DNA of 64,000 nucleotides from Eupeodes corollae (Eukaryota > Arthropoda > Insecta > Diptera > Syrphidae): NCBI RefSeq assembly GCF_945859685.1, contig NC_079148.1, forward strand, positions 54,322,421 through 54,386,420. The letters run 5' to 3'. Every line of letters begins with the position of its first letter. The first letter of the stretch is position 1. The notes beneath the pieces are model-generated. The model was not told the origin of the DNA. It saw only the letters and a program-made list of their open reading frames with translations, and ran no database searches. A program made the position numbers and the translations under genes. Positions 45,542 through 58,200 of this stretch are shown here, in pieces.

Positions 45542-47480
45542 TAACTTCCCATAGGAAGTTACTGTAATATGTCCGATTTATCAAATTGAAAATGTTGGCA
45601 TTTCTCGACGTCTCGATGTCCCTAGAGTCGAAAAAAAGATTTTTAGAAAGATGTCTGTGGGTGCGTGTGTACGTATAAGTTCGTACGTTCGCGTCGTTTT
45701 TTTCGTTGCCTATAGCTCAAGATCCGGAAGAGATATCGACTTCAAATAAAGTTTTGCATTCGTGCAAAATTTCGAACTCTAGATTTTAATCAAACTTGAT
45801 ATTACGATGGTAGAGAAGTCGAAATAAGTGGGTCCCGCGATTCGGTATGTTTTGTCTGTCTGTCCACGCTTCTACAGGCAAAACCATTGGGTCGATTAAG
45901 TTCAAACTTGAAAGTTAAGGTTTTCAGCAGATTCGCGTTAGGCGTTTTTTTCATTTTTTTTAAGTTCAAAACTGACAGTAGCCCCCATACAACTTTTTGG
46001 TCAAAAAAGAAAAATTTATTAAATTTTCTCTAAAATTTTATTTTTAACTTGGCTTCTTTTAAGAAGAAAAACATATTTTTGTATTTCTTAGGAAAGGTAC
46101 CGTTAGTAGAACCGATATTTTGTTTCTTAATTTCCTCGGTAACTAATCAATCGATTTCAATAATTTTTTTTGAATAAGTTTTTATATTGTTTTAACAATA
46201 TTTGATTATCAAAAGTTTTTTATTGTTTGGATTTTTAAAAAAATATTTTTAGAACAAAATTGAAAAATTTTATACATACAAAATTGATTTGAAAAAAAAA
46301 CTACTCTAACGATTTTCAAAAATAAAATTTGAAAAATCAAGGATTTTTTGATTTATAAAATGGCATTTAAATTTTTGAAGCCAAACTTATTTTTCAGGTA
46401 AAATTTTGAATCTTAAAATAGTTTTTTTTTTTTAAATTATTTTAACTGTGCATGAGCCCAAATGAGCGCATTAAAAGAAAATTTAACAAAAATTGGTAAA
46501 AATTGATTTTCGATTTAAATATATTTTCTAAAATTTGAGATATTGGCTTAAAACAAATTTTAACTTGTAAGAAATATTGTTTTCAATATTTTAATATAAT
46601 CAACGTTTAAAAAAAATACAAATCTAAACAAAAAAATCTAAATAAAAGTTGGTAAAAATTGAATTTCGACTCAAATATCTTTTCAAAACTTCAAGTTATT
46701 AGCTTTAAACTACTTTTATCTTTTAAAAAATATTGTTTTCAACATTCATTTAAAATTTTGAGAAAAATCGAACTGACAGTTTTTTTTACAAAAAATAAAA
46801 ACTTAAAAGAAAATTTAACAAAAGTTGGTAAAAATTGATTTCGACTCAAATATCATTTCAAAACTTTGAGATACGGGTTAAAACACTTTTATCTATTAAA
46901 AAATATTGTTGTCAACACTCAGTTGAACTTTGAGGAAAATCTATTTTTTTACAAAAAATAAAAACCTAACAAAAAAACAATACTAAAACTTGGTAAACAT
47001 TTACTTACGACTCAAAAAGCTTTTAAAAATAAAAAATATTGTCTTCAAACTCTTTTTATTTCACAGAAAATATTGTTTTCGATATTCAGTAGTTTTTTTT
47101 AATAAAAATCCAACATTCCTTTTTTTCACAAAAAAAATAAAGTATACACAAAATAGTACCTGCTCAAAATTTGTACAAATGTATGGTTGGTTTTCGATAT
47201 GTTGTGAATAATAGAAGACATGACTTCAAATTAATTTCATTTATCCAATTTGCATTTGTTTATGTAAGAAATAAAAAAAAAGGCTTTCGACTAAAAATCT
47301 CGTTAATAAAACTTGATTTTGAAATAACACTATTTTACTATATGCATATTGTTAGTAATTTTTTAAGAATAATTCAACTGACAACTTTTTTAATACAACA
47401 CAACACGACTACAAACTTCTAAGCAAAACAAATCGACAGACGAGAAAGGAAGTTATCAGTGTGGGTTACATCCCAGCCTT
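45542..47480 (+). repeat. Palindrome-headed repeat family, copy B (full length)
   Basis: Starts at the near-palindrome TTAACTTCCCATAGGAAGTT and ends GAAGTTATCAGTGTGGGTT then ACATCCCAGCCTT. After about 240 bp of head, the interior consists of degenerate units of roughly 120-160 bp. Each unit has a TTGGTAAAAATTGATTTTCG block, a CAAATATCTTTTCAAAACTT block, an AAAATATTGTTTTCAACA block and a GACAGTTTTTT...AAAAATAAAAACCTAA block. A second short repeat is inserted at 45780-45960. No frame is coding. Confidence 0.75.
45780..45960 (+). repeat. Short dispersed repeat (CTGT-rich), copy 2
   Basis: Reads GATATTACGATGGTAGAGAA, GTGGGTCCCGCGATTC, GTCTGTCTGTCC and GGGTCGATTAAGTTCAAACT, parallel to copy 1. 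Lies inside palindrome-headed copy B. Confidence 0.65.
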
Positions 47481-48773
47481 CTTTTTTTCATGTTTTAATA
47501 CTTAAAATAACAGTAGTCCTCATACAAATTTCTTGGTCAAAAATCGAATTTTCTCAAAAACAAACCCGTAATTTTTATTAAATTTTCTTTAAAATTTGAT
47601 TTCCTTACCTAGCATTTTTTTTTACTAAGACTTCAAATTACGTAATATGTATGTTTTGTAATCTAATATCTGTACATATGTTTTCTGTTTAGAAAACTTA
47701 TGTTTTTCATACGTATTCAATTTTAGATGATCTCAATCGTGAATCATCCCATTTTTCAATATTTGTTAATACTAATATCTTCAGATAATGTATTTCTATT
47801 CATTTATGTATCTTTAATAATTTCATTACTAACTTACATTTATTTATTTTATATTATACTTCTTGTTATTTAATTTTTCTCCAAGTGAAAATTTATGATA
47901 TCCCGATCTCATAACTTCAAAGCCAAGCTACAGGATTACCGTCTATCAACAAAAATAACTTTCCCTCAACATAGAAATTTTATCAATTGGTACTCGCTAA
48001 ATCAAATAAGTACACTATTATACACTTGGTGTCTTTTACTCTTTTTCATAAAACTTTCATTGAAACAATTGGCTTAATAAACTGGAGTTCAAAGATTAAA
48101 TTGAAACAACAACAAAAAAACTTCCAATTCACATCTGTAAGTAAGTTAGGTAAGGTTTTTTTTTCCGTTTTCTTTTTGTACTCGTTAAAGTGAGGTGAAA
48201 ACCTTATTCTTCCAACTTCCAACAATTGAATATATCGGTGGCACAAACAATTAGTCAAAAGAATGTTCCCAGAGAATAGTGATTAAATACATGTACCTAT
48301 AAGTGAAACTATAGTAACAAAAACAAATAGGTTATGAAAAGAAGTATAGGTACATCACTCGGAAATACCAGTGTGAAAGACTGCAAAAAACAAATATCTT
48401 GAGTATAAATTATTGTGAGGTTTTATTTCAGATTTGTGACTTTATCTTAGATGCACTTTTGTACAATCAGAAATATTCTTCTCTGATGACAACGTTGTTA
48501 TATTTGAGTAATTGCTAGAATTACAAATGTCTTTAGATTTATCAGTTTGTTTAAAAATGTTTTAAAAATAAGAGCCATTTAATACAATAAAAAAAAACAT
48601 CTGACAGCAGTGAAATATTTTCTTTCAGTGTTTTTGATTGAATTAAGAAATTAGGTATTGAACACAAACTTAAAAAAAAATTTAAAAAAATGCACGACTG
48701 GTCCTGTATCCAAAGAGTCTTCTTTTTTTAAATATGTTTTTTTTTATTTTTTATTATTATTTTTATTATTTTA
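47481..48773. other. AT-rich DNA between two repeat copies
   Basis: No gene or promoter was recognised. Part of the start resembles the interior of the palindrome-headed family (CATACAAATTTCTTGGTCAA). Confidence 0.3.
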
Positions 48774-50293
48774 TTAACTTTCCATAGGAAGTTATTGTAG
48801 TGTTAGTTATTTGTCGAATTAAAAATTTTAACATTTCATGACGTTTTAAGGTCCCTAGAGTCGAAATAAAAGATTTTTAGAAAGATGTCTGGGCGTGCGT
48901 GTGTACGTACGTTTGTACTTTCTTACGTCTGAACGCCCATACGTTCGCAATGTTTTTTTTCCTCGTCCATAGCTCAAGAACCATTAGAGAAATCGACTTC
49001 AAATTAATGTTTTTATACAGATAATTAGGCAGAAAGATGCAGAAAGGGCTCTCAATAAAATTGCGTCGGTAAACATTTTGGTTAACCCTAAATACGTCAC
49101 GAACCAATAACGCTATAGACTTGAATTAAATTTCATATTATATTATATAATTATATATTGTAAAGTGATACCAATAAATTATATTTTTCGAAAAAAAGTC
49201 CAATTAATATTTTTTTTATAAATCAAAAAAACTGAATAAAAATTTGTCACCGCGAAAGTTTTACGAATAAAAAACGATTTTATCTCGACAACAATTTTGT
49301 GCAACGAAGAATAACGTATAAATAATTAATACATTTTCGACTCAAATAACTTTTCAAAACTTCGACACATTGGCTCCAAACTAATTTCATCTTATAAGGA
49401 ATATTGTTTTAAACATTTGGTAAAATTAAAAAAAAAAACGAATTGACAGTGTTTTTTACGAAAAATAAAAACCTAAAAAAAAATAATAAAAGTTTTTAAA
49501 AATTTATTTTCGACTCAATTATCTTGTCAAAAATTAAAAATATTAGCTAAAAAATAATTGTATGTTATACGAAATATTGTTTCCAACATTTGTTACAATT
49601 TTGAGAAAAATTTAATTGACATTTTTTAACAAAAATAGTAACCGGAAAAAGCATTACTAAAAGCTCGTAAACATTTATTTTCGACTCAAATATTTTTTAA
49701 AAAATTTGAGGCATAGGCTTTAAATTGATTTTATTTTATAAAAAATATTGTTTTCAACATTTTTTTTTTTACAAAAAATAAAAGCCCAAAAAAAAGCACA
49801 CCTAAAAGTTGGTAAACATTGATTTCCGGAGCAAATATCTTTTCAAAAATTAAAAATATTGGCTTCAAACGACTTTCATTTAACAGAAAATATTGTTTTC
49901 GACATTCAGTAATTTCCAATAGCCAGTTTTTTTTTCATAAAAAAATAAAATCTACAAAAATTAGTACGCAAATTTGGTAAAAATTGATGTTCGGTTTTCG
50001 ATATCTCGTGAACAAAAGAAGATATTGACTCCAAATTAATTTCATTCATCCAATTTTTATAAGAAATAAAAACTTTTAAGAAATGCTACTAAAATTGGTA
50101 AAAATTAGTTAATGACTAAAAATATCGTTATCAAAAATTCATCATATGCAAAATATTGTTGGTTATTTTAAACTTTTTTAGAAAAATTTAACTGATAATT
50201 TTCTAAACAAAACAAGAAAACCTACAAACCCTTCAAGCAAGACAAATCGACAGACGGGATGGGGAGTTATCAATGTGGGTCGCATTCCAGCCT
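48774..50293 (+). repeat. Palindrome-headed repeat family, copy C (full length)
   Basis: Starts TTAACTTTCCATAGGAAGTT and ends GGGGAGTTATCAATGTGGGT then CGCATTCCAGCCT, matching both termini of copy B. About 1.5 kb with the same head and the same internal units, with fewer units than B. Confidence 0.75.
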
Positions 50294-50721
50294 CTTTTTT
50301 TAAATATTTAAATGCAAAACTAGTTTATGCTATTTAATTTCACAATAAAGTCGACAATCAGTTAAACGGCTCTATTTTAAATTATATTTTTCTTTTTATA
50401 AAATTTTGCAAATTATTTTATTTATATAAGTTTTAAGTCCAAATTTCTTTAAAAACCTATCGTATTTTGATGTATCGAATTTCGTTAATGAATTAAATTA
50501 ATTTCTTATATGTATATACAATTTTTCCATTTTAATTTAAAAATATTTTTAGTACGCATTTTTAAGAGCTAATTATTATACGCTTTAAATTTTGTTTTTC
50601 TTACAAAATTAATAAATCCATTTTCGAGACATCGAATAGTGAAAAATACTCGTAGATGCTAAAATACATACATACATGTTTTTAAAAATCAAAAAAATTT
50701 CATTTTGTCATTGAATATATT

Positions 50722-50902
50722 AAAACAGCATTAGAGCAGTAGTAAGTGTTATAGTTTAACTTAGAGTGTCCGTATGGGACCATTAAGTTAGTTGTAAGTT
50801 ATGGATAATTAGGCTAGTTTTATGAATTTTTGTCTAGCTTTAAGATAGGTTAAGAATGAATTAATAAAAATGAATTAAAAAAAAAAAAAACAGCATTAGA
50901 GC
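50722..50902 (+). mobile_element. LINE 3'-end insertion with 16-bp target duplication
   Basis: About 150 bp (50738-50886) matching the 3' UTR of the LINE at 35333-35462 (AGAGTGTCCGTA, AAGTTAGTTGTAAGTTATG, AGGCTAGTTTTATGAATTTT) and ending in a poly(A) run. It is flanked by AAAACAGCATTAGAGC at 50722-50737 and 50887-50902. This is an extremely 5'-truncated target-primed insertion. Confidence 0.88.
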
Positions 50903-51307
50903 TTGTGCAGAAAACCATTATGGAAATCGGTAAGTTAGTTCTTGAGATATAGGTTCTATACCGGGTACCCTTTTGGAGCAATACAAATATATGTCTATTG
51001 TAGTGTAGGAAGTTAAAAACAAAATATTTTAAGATTAGATGTCATACAAATCTATCGGATGGTTTTTAAGAAAATTCGAATTTTTGATCTAAGAAGATTG
51101 CGAATAGATTTAAAATCTTAATTTCGAAGTATGAAGTTAGTCGACCCAATGGTTTGGACTGTAGGGGCGAGGATACTCGAACGATACGGGGGGGGGGGGA
51201 CATTTTTAAGTTAATATATGGCACATGTAAAAAAAAGCTAGGCCTTTAAAAATTAGCAAATGATATTCTCTTTAACCTGAAATTTCATAAATATAATATT
51301 TTAAGCA
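50903..51307. other. Spacer with an inverted part-copy of the CTGT-rich repeat and a G run
   Basis: 51110-51190 in complement reads CCAAACCATTGGGTCGACTA with AACTTCATACTTCG, matching the short dispersed repeat at 45.4 and 45.8 kb. Twelve consecutive G lie at 51188-51199. Confidence 0.5.
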
Positions 51308-51618
51308 TAAAATAAAATAAATTGGGTGGTGCAACAGTCCGTTGAGAACTAGGGCCTAGTGACTTACAACTCTCAACCATTCCTGTGTGCGAGTAATGTT
51401 GTCAGGAATGGACGGAACCTACATTTTATAGCCGAATCCGAACGGCTAATTTAAAAAGCACTTTTTCATGAGAAGAGTTATTCTTGGAGAATTTGTCAAT
51501 TCCTCGCAAGAGGCAGTACCCGTGAAAAGACTTTAGATGGCATAGGCAAGGATCGAAACCAAGACTTCTGGCATGACAGTCCAACGCACTAACCAACATG
51601 CCACGGGTACTATAATAC
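51308..51618 (-). mobile_element. tRNA-derived SINE, full length with target duplication
   Basis: Complete copy on the minus strand: TAGTACCCGTGGCATGTTGG head, B-box-like GGTTTCGATCC, shared body and a TTTATTTTATTTTAT tail. Flanked by AATATTTTAAGCA (51295-51307) and AATATTTTAAACA (51619-51631), a 13-bp duplication with one mismatch. It is the best reference copy in the window. Confidence 0.88.
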
Positions 51619-51631
51619 AATATTTTAAACA

Positions 51632-52459
51632 GGATTTTATTTTATGGAGAAAAAGCTATTAACTATATTGTTTAAGAAATTGTATCAAAAGTTATAACCA
51701 TATACTTTGGATAACATGAAAAAGTTGAAAGTATATATGTTTCATTGCTCTCAACATATTTCAGGTAAAAGCAATGTTTAATTATTTATATTAATTTTTC
51801 TTAAATGTTACTATTCATTTAAAGCAGCGCTGTAATATAAACATAAGAAAATAAAGTAAAGTGAAGTAAAAATATATCTTTAAAAATAAATCGAAATTCA
51901 TTAATAAAATAAAAGTATAATAAATCGAATAAATATACAAACTATTTATTTCAGTTTTTAAATGAAATATCTATTTTCATTCCCTTGATTTTTTGAACAA
52001 AGTTTTACATTTCCAGAAACAGATTCATTCCATTTTATTTGTCTAACAAGTTCAGTCTCACACTTTCCATGATGATATCTGATTTTTAAAATTATTATTA
52101 CCAATACCACTTAATCACAAATTTTATTAAAAATGAACGTGAAAAATGAAATTAAACTTGTTTATTTAGTATTTTGAATTTAAGAGTTTCTATCAATAAT
52201 AAATAATTCAATTGTGTTTATACTATAAACAATTAAGCAACGTATGAATTTACACTAAAACGAGGTCAATATACCCATCAGGCTATTTGCAACATGCAAC
52301 ATATCCGATTCATTACTTTTACCTGTAAAAGAAATTGCATTGTAATTACAAGCAAAAGTTTACACCCACTCAGGAAAAAAAGTTATATGCATCGAGGACC
52401 ATCTGCCAATAGCAAGTAGTTCTCTATTTGAATAGTGTTTCACTATGTCAATAATATCA
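51632..52459. other. AT-rich DNA, nothing recognised
   Basis: No gene, repeat end or promoter could be supported. Confidence 0.3.
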
Positions 52460-52904
52460 ATCAAATAGAAAATGAAAACATTCCTTGACACAGAGACACA
52501 AAAAATCGGATTCGACGTGTCTTCTTGAAGCTGTCCCCATCACCATCATCATCGCGTTGTCGTCAGCCGAATACGAAGACTCCGAAGAAGACATCCAACA
52601 ATCAAGAGTCAAAGAACCACAAGCACAACACCATTGCCTCAAAAGAGGCATAACATGTCAACAGACAAAACACGGATGTACACATCTTGCCAAAGTAGCT
52701 TAACCAACAATCCAAGCCTAGAAAAATAAAAAAAAAGCGTCGTCGACTACGAGAAGAAAATCGCGTTTGAAATTAAATGAAAAGTGCGCGAAACAGCCAA
52801 AAATTAAATCATAGACAACTTGCTGCATCCTGAAGTTGCAACTTGCAAAGAGGAGACAGTCGCATTCGCATCGCGAATCAAAACCAACACACAATCCCAA
52901 TCAG
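52460..52904 (+). other. Candidate 5' UTR exon of an unidentified + strand gene
   Basis: Higher GC and purine-rich, CAA/AAC-rich sequence typical of fly 5' leaders (for example GAAAAGTGCGCGAAACAGCC), ending in a good donor CAATCAG|GTAAAA at 52905. A 72-codon frame at 52485 (ALSSAEYEDSEEDIQQSRV) is open but unrecognised. Linkage to the coding exon at 63.2 kb is only inferred from strand and order. Confidence 0.3.
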
Positions 52905-53200
52905 GTAAAACCAACTTAAGATAAAAAGTATCTCAAACAAATGGTGCCATACGCCGCGTCGCCGTCGTCACTGCCGGCCGGGCCTTCCTCCTCAGTATCG
53001 GCACTATATAGTGTCTTTCGGCCATGACGCGGCTGCAGTGGCTGGCGGTGGAGGCGGTGCGACAGCGGTGGCGGTACAGAATGGCCCATCGCGAACGCGA
53101 CAAGATGCGCGAGTGTTGATACTACATGTGACCAAATAAAGTTTTCCCAGCCAGTGACAGCAGTGGATTTTGAACCTCAAGGGCCTCGGTTATTTAAATC
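52905..53200 (+). other. GC-rich island with open frames
   Basis: 52950-53110 is strikingly GC-rich. Two overlapping + frames look protein-like: MVPYAASPSSLPAGPSSSVS, and one base over VSFGHDAAAVAGGGGGATAV followed by AVQNGPSRTRQDARV. They sit one frame apart across 53005-53035, as in a coding exon with a frameshift. No family was recognised. Confidence 0.3.
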
Positions 53201-54359
53201 TTCGAATTTGTGCATTAGTTTTACTTTTACTTTTTTGTTCATGAAACTCAAAGGTATCCACAAAATGAAAACGTACGCTTTTGAATAGCAAATAAAACCG
53301 CAACCAAAAATTCAATTTTCTGTATTTTTTCGGACTATGGGGGTTGTAATGGCAAATAAAGCTTTAGATGTGTTTTGAAAGGTTAGTCTTATTTTTATAT
53401 GAAAAAAACAAATTGTGTTATTATTGCTTACTCAGCTGTAAACCTGGAAAAAAATTATGTTTGCCCGTGACGGCTATGGTTGCAACCCAAACTTTTGTCA
53501 TGAAATTTTCTATGACCAATTCCTACATTTCCATTTATGTGTCTTTGATAACTTCACGAATTCTATCTTTAAAAGTTGAATCGAATGTGGAGCATTAAAA
53601 TACACTTTATATTTCACGTGGCCCCCCAAAGCCAAGTTTGGTGGCCAATTGAGCACGTTGTATCAAAGCGAGTACAATCTTAACTTTTGTAGAAATTCAA
53701 AATAAATTCTTGACAAAATGTATTATTTCAGGAATATATTAAAATGGTATGGGATTAATGAATTGACAAGTTTAAAAATTGTTTAAATCATATTTTAGGA
53801 TAAGTTAACAATAATTACTAATTTATAACGAATTTTTAAAGTCTGGATGTGTTCCAAAGGCAACAAACAAATCTTTAATTATGATCACCTCTTCTAACTA
53901 CAAATCTGGACTGCTCTTCACCAAATGTTTAGAGAATTTTAACAATCAATTTTAAAGCATCGTCAAAACGTCTACCCTTCTAACTTTTTCATAGTTTCAA
54001 CCGTCAAATGTCAAAGATGACAGCTTTCTTTCTTTTATTAGAAAACCTGCTCTGTTAGTATTATTTGTCAATCAAGCCTTCAAGAATAACAAAAAAAGAT
54101 GCGATTGTAAAATTTAAAGTAACATTTTATTTCAAAACAAGACATTATTTTATTGTTCTTCCTCAAAACACTCGTTTAAGAAAATAAGGCCTCAGCATGT
54201 AATTCTTGTGTTCTGGAATAAGTCCGACACTGGTAGCAGTTTTACACCAATCCCACCGAGGCGCAGAGGCCGGTGCGGCGGCGCGCATAGTCATCTTGCG
54301 CGCATCCTAAACAAGTGACAGCCCAGAAGTATCTTTTCAATAGCAAGCGTTTCTTTTTT

Positions 54360-55222
54360 ATTTACTTCAGTTTGAGGTTGATTTTGTTTTGTTTTTGTTG
54401 TTGTTTTTAATATCGTTTTCGTGCTTTCTGCAGCAACTTTTCGTTTGTCGTTGTCGTCGTCGGTAGTTTCAATCTTCTCTTATCGTGCGCCGAAGATGTG
54501 AAGTGTATCGCTTTGGAAAAGCAGGTGTATTTACCATTCTTTAGTTACCCACGGCACGGTGAAGACGCGCGTTTAATGTGTGCAACTTGTCACCATATAC
54601 ACTGCGTGTACCCATAACATATTCGTCTAAAATTAAAGCTTTTATATTATCTGTCGGCCAGGTCCTAACTCAATAATACGGCGGCGCATATTTTGTGTGT
54701 TATTTTGAACCTTTTTACTACGACCTTTCATTGTGATAAGCCTCCTTATTTAACTATCGATTAGTTTCTCAATTAAATTTTCATTTCATTAAAGTGGCTA
54801 TATAGTGGCGCGAAAGGAACACTTTTTGTTCGCCTTTAACCATCCGATTGAGTTGTGTGACCCACTTCACTTTTTTGCTGCGTAGATACACATCACGCTG
54901 AGTTTTCACTTAAGGAATTTAAGGAATATACATTTTCATCTCGACAAAAAAGTTGTCGATACTTTGACTAGATACAAAGTTGTGCATACCTGTAGATGCA
55001 GTGAAGTGTTAATGTGCTAATAGATACGAGAGGCTTGAAAGGTGCTGCTAAATTGACAGTATATTTTCCGGATGCGCGTTTCGAGTAAAAGTAAAATTTT
55101 CAAGAGTGACGAAAGCAAGCTATAAACTTCATTAAGAAATAAAAAGCCGGGACGTATTTCAAGGAACGTGGAACTTTAAAGGGAGATAAAGTAACAAAAG
55201 ATTTGCAATAAATTTTAAAGAG
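54360..55222 (+). other. Candidate promoter and alternative 5' UTR exon
   Basis: A less AT-rich region with GTTGTCGTCGTCGG and GCGCCG words, many short upstream ATGs and a possible donor AAAGAG|GTAATT at 55223. It looks like a fly first exon but carries no coding frame. A GC-rich patch at 54238-54300 may be its promoter. Confidence 0.25.
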
Positions 55223-58200
55223 GTAATTAAGAAATTTTGGTTTGACTTCTCGACAAGGTCGAGGTTATGAGTTTAGTTTGACATATTTTATGATTTTTGA
55301 TTATATGGTTTTTGAGGTTGTTCTTTTTGGTGTTTTTAATTTTACAAAAGGTCAAATTTAATTATAATCTTACTAAGGCGAAGAATGGGATGTAAAAGTA
55401 AAATTGGTGAAGTCTCATTTCGTTTTATGGGTTAATTGAAATAAAAAGTAGTTTGTAGGTACTTAGGTAATCTTTTGGACTATTTTTCAGTGTAAAACTT
55501 AAAACCTATAGGAAATTTTTTGGTTGAGTACCAGTTAGATAATTTTTCAAATTTGATATATTCAGCCAAATACACTCTTTGAAAGTTTGATTTCTGTCAA
55601 TCTTAATATTCTGAATGTTAAGAAATTTGAAAAAGTATTAATATACGAACAAACATTTTACTCAATGAAAATGAAAAACCGGAAAAAAATTGAAAAAAAA
55701 CGTTTTTTTTTATTAATGTTTACTTATTTAAAATAAGAACCATCTTCGGGGTAAATATGTTTTTTTTTCACCAGTTTTTTAGGAATGACAAAATTAAAAA
55801 CTTATAAAATTGCTAGAAGCTGTCTTTGATACCTTGTGATTTTTTAGTTTTTTCGTCATTGAAAGAATGCTGTTTTAAAGTCTTACATAGAAAATATCAT
55901 AGTTTGTTTAAAGAACAAAAATTAAACAAAGTAGTCATTACCGTGTGGGTTAATGTTTTTGATGTTCCAATATATGTACGTAGTATGTTGTTTTCAGGAA
56001 ATTGACTTAGTTAAAACCCTTATCTACCAACTTATCGTTTTATCAATAGCTTCTGTGAAGTAAATATATTTACTGTGACTTTCTTAACAGTCATTAGATC
56101 CTTCTTTGCATTGGAAAATCAATTAGTAATTGATTAATGACATTCATAAAAACATACAAATTAGTAAACACATATCATATTCTTGTCTAAATTTCATCCA
56201 GTTTTTTAGTATTTAAAAATATTTTCGGTTTTTTATTAGAAACTGTTTGTGATTTTACCACGATTTGAAAGAACATATTTTCTTTTGGTTTATGTCACTA
56301 ACAGTTTACTTCCTTGTTACATCTGTAAAAATATTAATTTATTTTTGCAAACACATTCAATTATTTTGTATTCATAACATTCATTTGTAACAATCTTTAA
56401 AACATATACATTTTTTGAGAATATTCGGAAATTAAGATTTCACTGTCAATTTTTCACATACATATGTTAAACGAAAATTTAAGATTATGTAATTTAAATT
56501 AGTCCCTGTTTAAAATTTTGCCCATTCGAAAAAATTACAGGGGTATTTTATTCTTATTTGATTACAATTTTCAAATTTGATTTTCAAAAAAGTTACTTAT
56601 TACAATCCAAAAATTATTATGTCGTTGAAAAGAGTGTCCTTAATTTTTTCGGTGGAATCGCTAGGGTCACAAGTTGTTGTTACAGTTTCCATAGACAAAT
56701 TTGATAATTACCAATTATTTCTTCTGTGTTAGGTGATTTAACTTAATTTTTTAATAATAATTGTCAAATTGACTGTAAGAAAAATTGTATCATCAATATA
56801 AAAGAAACAAATTGACTGCCTTTTGATAATATTTATACTTCTTTGAACATTTTTAACTTTTCTGTTACAAGAATTATCTTTCAATAATAATTTCATTCGT
56901 AAAAGCAAAAGTTAAAAGTTAAACAAAATTAATTTTGATTTCTTTTACGTATTTACTTTGAAATACGTCATTGCCTTTTTTTGTCTTATGAGAGAAAAGT
57001 GTATAAAAATATCAAACTTTAAAAACAACACGAACACTTTAAAAATTAAATTTAAGGACTTTTGAGTCAAACTTATTAACGCGATCGTGGTTAAGGTCAC
57101 TTAAATTTTAAGGAATCAATTTTTCTATTTTTCAACTAAAAATGTGAACATATTGACCTTGATATTTGATCACTTAATTCACATTTTGAGTTCAGCAATG
57201 TGTTTAGTCCTAAACTGTGCAAGTGGCTAAAGTTGCTAATACCGTTCGACTATCACAACTCAAAAAATACAAACTTAGACAAAACGGTTTAAGGTTTTCA
57301 ATAATAATTTTGAAATTGGTTGGTAAACTAGAATTATCATTATAGTCATTAATATTTTGTTCCAAAACTATTTGATAATAATTTCAAATTTGATCTCATT
57401 AAGTGCGTTTTTTTGGTATTCCATAAATAGTACAGTGAGAAATTGCCAACAAAACGATCCGCAGTAGCCGGATTTTTGTATTTAAAAATTGGTACAATTG
57501 AAAGATGATCTGTCAGAATAATAATAAAAAAAAACAAAAATAGAAGAAAGTTCTGTAAAAATCAAAAGTTAAAATTAACTTATCAAAACAAATTAATTAA
57601 AACTAATAAAATGGACAATTTTCAAGAAGAAAACATCTGGAAATTGAGATTCCATAACAAAAAGTTCATTTAACAATTGCTTCAAGGAGGGAGTTTGCTC
57701 GTAGACTACGGCATTAACTTGTGGTGTTGAAGCGAACTTGAAGTTCGCCTCAATTCCTTATATACCTGAATCAAGTTGAAATGAGCTTGATTTGAGTCGA
57801 TTCCCGTCCGAGATCGGAGTCGAGTTAAAATTTGAGAAGAAAAACATGTGTGGAGAAGTTGGTTTAACATATTTGATAATCACCAATCATTTCATTACGG
57901 TCTGTTTATTTGCATGATTGTGTACAAACAAAATAGTTTTGTTTTAATCAATTTACAAAATAAAAAAATGGACATAGAGTAGGTAGCATATTCTTATATG
58001 GTGCTGAACTAATCAGTCCTTCATTGTTTAACATGAATCAAACTATCTTAGTTGCACTTTATAAGAAACATCGAAACACCATTTGCATTTTAGAAAGTGC
58101 TGTCAAGCTTAATCATTTTTAAATCTTCTTGTGCGGTGGAAACACAAAAAAGATTGATTTATTTAATCTTAACTGAGATTAATCTTTGGTGGAAACATAG

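Noticed and set aside
46990..47422. Short + frames within the palindrome-headed repeat
   Set aside because: They are open only through A/T-rich repeat units and are not kept in the other copies.
45542..50293. CRISPR-like array from the regularly recurring blocks
   Set aside because: Units are degenerate, of variable length, lack unique spacers between identical repeats and sit in a fly genome; they are internal repeats of a mobile or satellite-like family.
51188..51199. Run of twelve G as a possible quadruplex or regulatory site
   Set aside because: A single homopolymer with no repeated G-tracts around it; may be slippage or an assembly artefact.
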